A DNA stretch of 7,474 bases. Origin: UMGS1933 sp051891435 (GTDB lineage Bacteria; Bacillota; Clostridia; TANB77; CAG-508). Made by a program: the position numbers and the translations under genes. How positions within the stretch are numbered: position 1 is the stretch's first letter; every line of letters begins with the position of its first letter. The stretch lies in the NCBI GenBank assembly GCA_051891435.1, contig JBJFFE010000060.1, positions 1 through 7,474 of the forward strand. Direction: 5' to 3'. Under the pieces are notes generated by a model. The model did no database searches, was not told where the DNA came from, and saw only the letters and a list, made by a program, of their open reading frames with translations. This document shows positions 5,364-7,474 of the stretch, in pieces.

Positions 5364-5933
5364 TTAATATTGCATATGCCCTTTTTCTACTAATGCCTCA
5401 TCTATTTCATTTACTCTTTTTATAATTGAGAGTAAAAATTTAGATAATATAATTTTCATGTTTTTTATATTCCATTCAATATTTTTAGCTAAACATGCAT
5501 TTTTTAAATCTATAAATTCTTTTTTTAATACAGGTATCATTGTTATTCCCAGTGCCACCAAGATTTCAATATCATCGGTATTTATGTTAAATATTTCTAA
5601 AGGCTTACAAAGTTTTTTTACAGTTTTTGCAACTGAAAAAGCCGTAGTTGTTCTTGAATATGTATATGTGATATTACATACTAGAATTAATTTGATACTA
5701 ATATATGTTGCATACAAATAATTTACTAGAATACAATTTATAATTCCTGTAAATAAAATAAATGGTAATAATTTTATTATATTTTTTATTGCATTTTTTA
5801 TATTTACTTTCACAATAGCCATTGCAAATATATTTATTACTGCTGATATAACTATATATACGTACTTATTTGGCGTAAAAAATATTAGTGTAGAATATAT
5901 TATAAATGTTAAAAATGATAATACATTTTTCAT
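5364..5933 (-). CDS. ecfT: ECF transporter transmembrane (EcfT-like) subunit
   Basis: EcfT is the membrane scaffold that couples the ATPases to the substrate-binding S subunit. This protein has an N-terminal cluster of hydrophobic helices (about the first 90 residues), then a cytoplasmic region with two helices, and ends in EALVEKGHMQY, the position of the second coupling motif. In typical EcfT proteins two Ala-Arg-Gly-like motifs contact the ATPases. Here they read AKN (in ACLAKNIEW) and EKG, so both Arg are Lys. I chose the start at 5933 because AGGAG sits 7 nt upstream and the protein then begins at its first membrane helix. An in-frame ATG at 5972 with AAAGGA would add 13 residues. It lies between ecfA and the U32 gene in one operon. 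At 189-202 residues it is shorter than many EcfT proteins. Confidence 0.82.
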   Translation of the reverse strand: MKNVLSFLTFIIYSTLIFFTPNKYVYIVISAVINIFAMAIVKVNIKNAIKNIIKLLPFILFTGIINCILVNYLYATYISIKLILVCNITYTYSRTTTAFSVAKTVKKLCKPLEIFNINTDDIEILVALGITMIPVLKKEFIDLKNACLAKNIEWNIKNMKIILSKFLLSIIKRVNEIDEALVEKGHMQY

Positions 5934-6010
5934 TATCTGTCTCCTATTATTAATGTAGGAATATACTTCCATGTTTTTCCTTTATTTTGTCAAGTTTGGA
6001 ACAAAATTTC

Positions 6011-6805
6011 CTACAAATTGTTTTTTATTTTATTTATCAACTCTTCTGTTGTAAATTCTTTTAAGTCTATATTTAATTTTAATGCTATTTCTATTATAGT
6101 TGGTAGTTTTATATTGTTTTCCATTAATATATCTACACTCGATATTAAATTCTCTTTTTTTATTTCATTTACTATTTGTCCATTTCTTAGTATTAGTATT
6201 CTATCAGCTAATAATATCTCTTCTACTAGGTTTGTTGTATATATAATTGTATATCCTTCTTTTTTTAGTGTTTTTATTATATCATATATTTGTTCTTTTC
6301 CTAAACTGTCAATCATCGTAGTTGGTTCATCAAAAATTATGTACTTAGGCTCTTTTGCTAAAATTTCTGCTATTGCAATTCTTTGTTTTTGTCCTAAGGA
6401 TAATTCATATAAATCTTTATCTATATAATCATACATTTTAACTTTTTTTAGGCTTTTTATTATTCTTTCTTTTGTTTCTTCTTTAGTTAAATGTTTTAAT
6501 GCAAATGAAAGCTCATCATAAATATTATTAAATATAATTTGATTTTCTGGATTTTGAAATACTATTCCTACTTTTTTTATTGCCTCTTTATAATCTTCTC
6601 TTTTAGTCAAATCTAAATTATCTATTATAATTTTCCCTTGTTTTGTTTTTAAAATTCCAGACATAAGTTTAGCAAGAGTTGACTTTCCAGATCCATTTTC
6701 ACCTACTATCGCAACAGTTTCGCCCTCTTGTATTTCAATATTTATATTATTTAATATATTATTACTGTTTTTATACTTAAAACTTAAATCACAAATATTA
6801 ATCAT
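6011..6805 (-). CDS. ecfA: ECF transporter ATPase (EcfA)
   Basis: This cytoplasmic ABC ATPase powers the transporter. Visible are Walker A GENGSGKST (35-43), the Q-loop FQNPENQ (Q84) typical of EcfA/CbiO proteins, signature LSLGQ (135-139), Walker B with catalytic Glu in IIFDEP (E160), and a D-loop-like TTMID resembling the SMLD of EcfA1. Two deviations stand out: LSLGQ replaces LSGGQ, and the switch region reads YTTNLVEE where VTHDxEE is usual, so the H-loop histidine is Thr191. The 264 residues are of usual length. The gene overlaps the S-subunit gene by 8 nt (ATGATTAA) and has its own AAGGAG, showing translational coupling. It is the only ATPase in the operon, so it either forms a homodimer or pairs with an EcfA encoded elsewhere. 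Confidence 0.92.
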   Translation of the reverse strand: MINICDLSFKYKNSNNILNNINIEIQEGETVAIVGENGSGKSTLAKLMSGILKTKQGKIIIDNLDLTKREDYKEAIKKVGIVFQNPENQIIFNNIYDELSFALKHLTKEETKERIIKSLKKVKMYDYIDKDLYELSLGQKQRIAIAEILAKEPKYIIFDEPTTMIDSLGKEQIYDIIKTLKKEGYTIIYTTNLVEEILLADRILILRNGQIVNEIKKENLISSVDILMENNIKLPTIIEIALKLNIDLKEFTTEELINKIKNNL

Positions 6806-7334
6806 TTTCGCTCCTTAAATATTTGTTAAATGGTTTTCTTAAAGCTTTTTCTAAAGCAAATACAACAATTACATGAATTGGTATCATTATTAATTGTTTT
6901 GGAACTCGTGTCCAGAAAAGTACCATAAATGCTTTTCCTCCTGTAATACTAACCCATAAAGTATTTAAAAACATATTAGAAATTATTGCCACTAATACTG
7001 TAGATATTGTTAATCTTATTAAAAATTGCTTATCTGTATAAGAATTATTATCTTTTTTATATAATATCATTCCATAAATAAATCCTGCAACTGCTGTTGA
7101 AATTGTATATCCAACAAAATAAGGTCCTGTTGGAAATAATGTTGCTCCAATTATATCTCCTAATACATTAATTAAAACCGTATATTTGGGGCCAAGCCAA
7201 ATTGCACAAAGCATTGTTGGAACAAAAGCAAAACTTATTTTCATTATTGGTGTTTTTATAGATAAAAATCTTGAAAGTATTATTAATAATGCTAGTAATA
7301 ATGCTGATAATATAATTTTTTTATTTTTAGACAT
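6798..7334 (-). CDS. folT: ECF transporter substrate-binding (S) subunit, FolT-like
   Basis: S subunits are small membrane proteins that bind a vitamin and toggle within the EcfA/EcfT module. The 178 residues are almost all hydrophobic, with about six membrane helices: residues 7-27, ISFAFVPTMLCAIWLGPKY, a glycine-rich LGDIIGATLFPTGPYFVGY segment, and a C-terminal helix after RVPKQLIMIPIHV. The VPTMLCAIWLGP segment and the R-x-P-x-QLIMIPI segment recall the folate-specific FolT family, so folate is the most likely cargo. Substrate cannot be proved from sequence. The start has AAAGGAG 7 nt upstream. It is the first gene of the operon behind a consensus promoter. The leader of about 25-30 nt is too short for a tetrahydrofolate riboswitch. 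Confidence 0.85.
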   Translation of the reverse strand: MSKNKKIILSALLLALLIILSRFLSIKTPIMKISFAFVPTMLCAIWLGPKYTVLINVLGDIIGATLFPTGPYFVGYTISTAVAGFIYGMILYKKDNNSYTDKQFLIRLTISTVLVAIISNMFLNTLWVSITGGKAFMVLFWTRVPKQLIMIPIHVIVVFALEKALRKPFNKYLRSEND

Positions 7335-7364
7335 ATTTTTCTCCTTTATTTTTAAACTTGTTTA

Positions 7365-7393
7365 ATTATACATTTATTTTTAAGCATAGTCAA
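7365..7393 (-). promoter_or_regulatory. Sigma-A-like promoter of the ECF-U32 operon
   Basis: Minus strand TTGACT (7393-7388), a 17-bp spacer and a perfect TATAAT (7370-7365). Transcription should start near 7358, leaving a leader of about 25 nt before the ATG at 7334. No operator-like palindrome is evident around it. Confidence 0.85.
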
Positions 7394-7429
7394 CATTACA
7401 ATAATCTATATTTTTAGGCATAAAAAAAA

Positions 7430-7474
7430 TCTGGCAACTTCCTATCTTCCCAGCAGGGTAACCCACAAGTATTT
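7430..7474 (-). rRNA. rrf: 5S rRNA, 3' end (partial)
   Basis: The minus strand reads as the last 45 nt or so of a 5S rRNA: the TGTGGGTTACCC region, GCTGGGAAGATAGGAAG and the terminal-helix strand TTGCCAGA. The gene continues beyond the right edge. Eight T residues follow directly (7429-7422), so the 5S terminal helix plus this run may stop rRNA transcription. It implies that an rRNA operon lies just to the right. Confidence 0.88.

Noticed and set aside
5958..6010. Internal TTGACA before ecfT as a separate promoter
   Set aside because: No -10 box lies at 16-19 bp; the nearest TATATT is about 22 bp away. Close spacing supports read-through from ecfA.
7335..7429. Tetrahydrofolate riboswitch before the folT-like gene
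   Set aside because: The promoter at 7365-7393 leaves a leader of only about 25 nt, and nothing upstream resembles the riboswitch.
1..7474. CRISPR array, insertion sequence or phage genes
   Set aside because: No regularly spaced repeats, no transposase or integrase-like open frame and no phage structural genes are present. The only duplications are those listed.

Overview
The window is very AT-rich, uses strong AGGAGG-type ribosome binding sites and consensus sigma-A-like promoters, and its proteins are of Firmicutes type (RlmD/RlmCD-like rRNA methyltransferase, DUF378 protein, ECF transporter, U32 enzyme with a second domain). It most resembles a low-GC Clostridia-like bacterium. This is an inference from gene content and composition; no species can be named.

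Right end (7474 down to 2974, minus strand): the last bases hold the 3' end of a 5S rRNA, so an rRNA operon ends here. A good promoter follows, driving a four-gene operon: a FolT-like ECF substrate-binding subunit, one ECF ATPase, one EcfT-like membrane subunit, and a U32-family, RlhA-like RNA-hydroxylation protein. The U32 gene is split by a one-base frameshift immediately before its family signature. Together the first three genes would form a compact vitamin (probably folate) importer with its own energising module. The ATPase lacks the usual switch histidine and has LSLGQ instead of LSGGQ, and the EcfT coupling motifs have Lys where Arg is usual.

Middle (2391-2973): this gene-poor stretch is the most unusual part. 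It holds a tRNA-Leu(UAG) gene with its own promoter and terminator, flanked by two highly structured elements. Upstream of the tRNA (2740-2945) is a segment of about 206 nt that can fold, best as a minus-strand RNA, into nested long helices closed by an H-type pseudoknot with an A-rich crossing loop. Downstream of the tRNA (2432-2553) is a GC-richer multi-stem element that ends in an exact 21-nt copy of the tRNA 3' end, including CCA.

Left end (1-2390): a DUF378 small membrane protein (plus strand) diverges from an rlmD-type 23S rRNA m5U methyltransferase (minus strand). After rlmD comes a 220-base spacer with a 15-bp tandem repeat, a GC-rich island, and a terminator hairpin placed directly before the ribosome binding site of an unrecognised 149-residue protein gene. 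A further minus-strand gene may begin at the very left edge.
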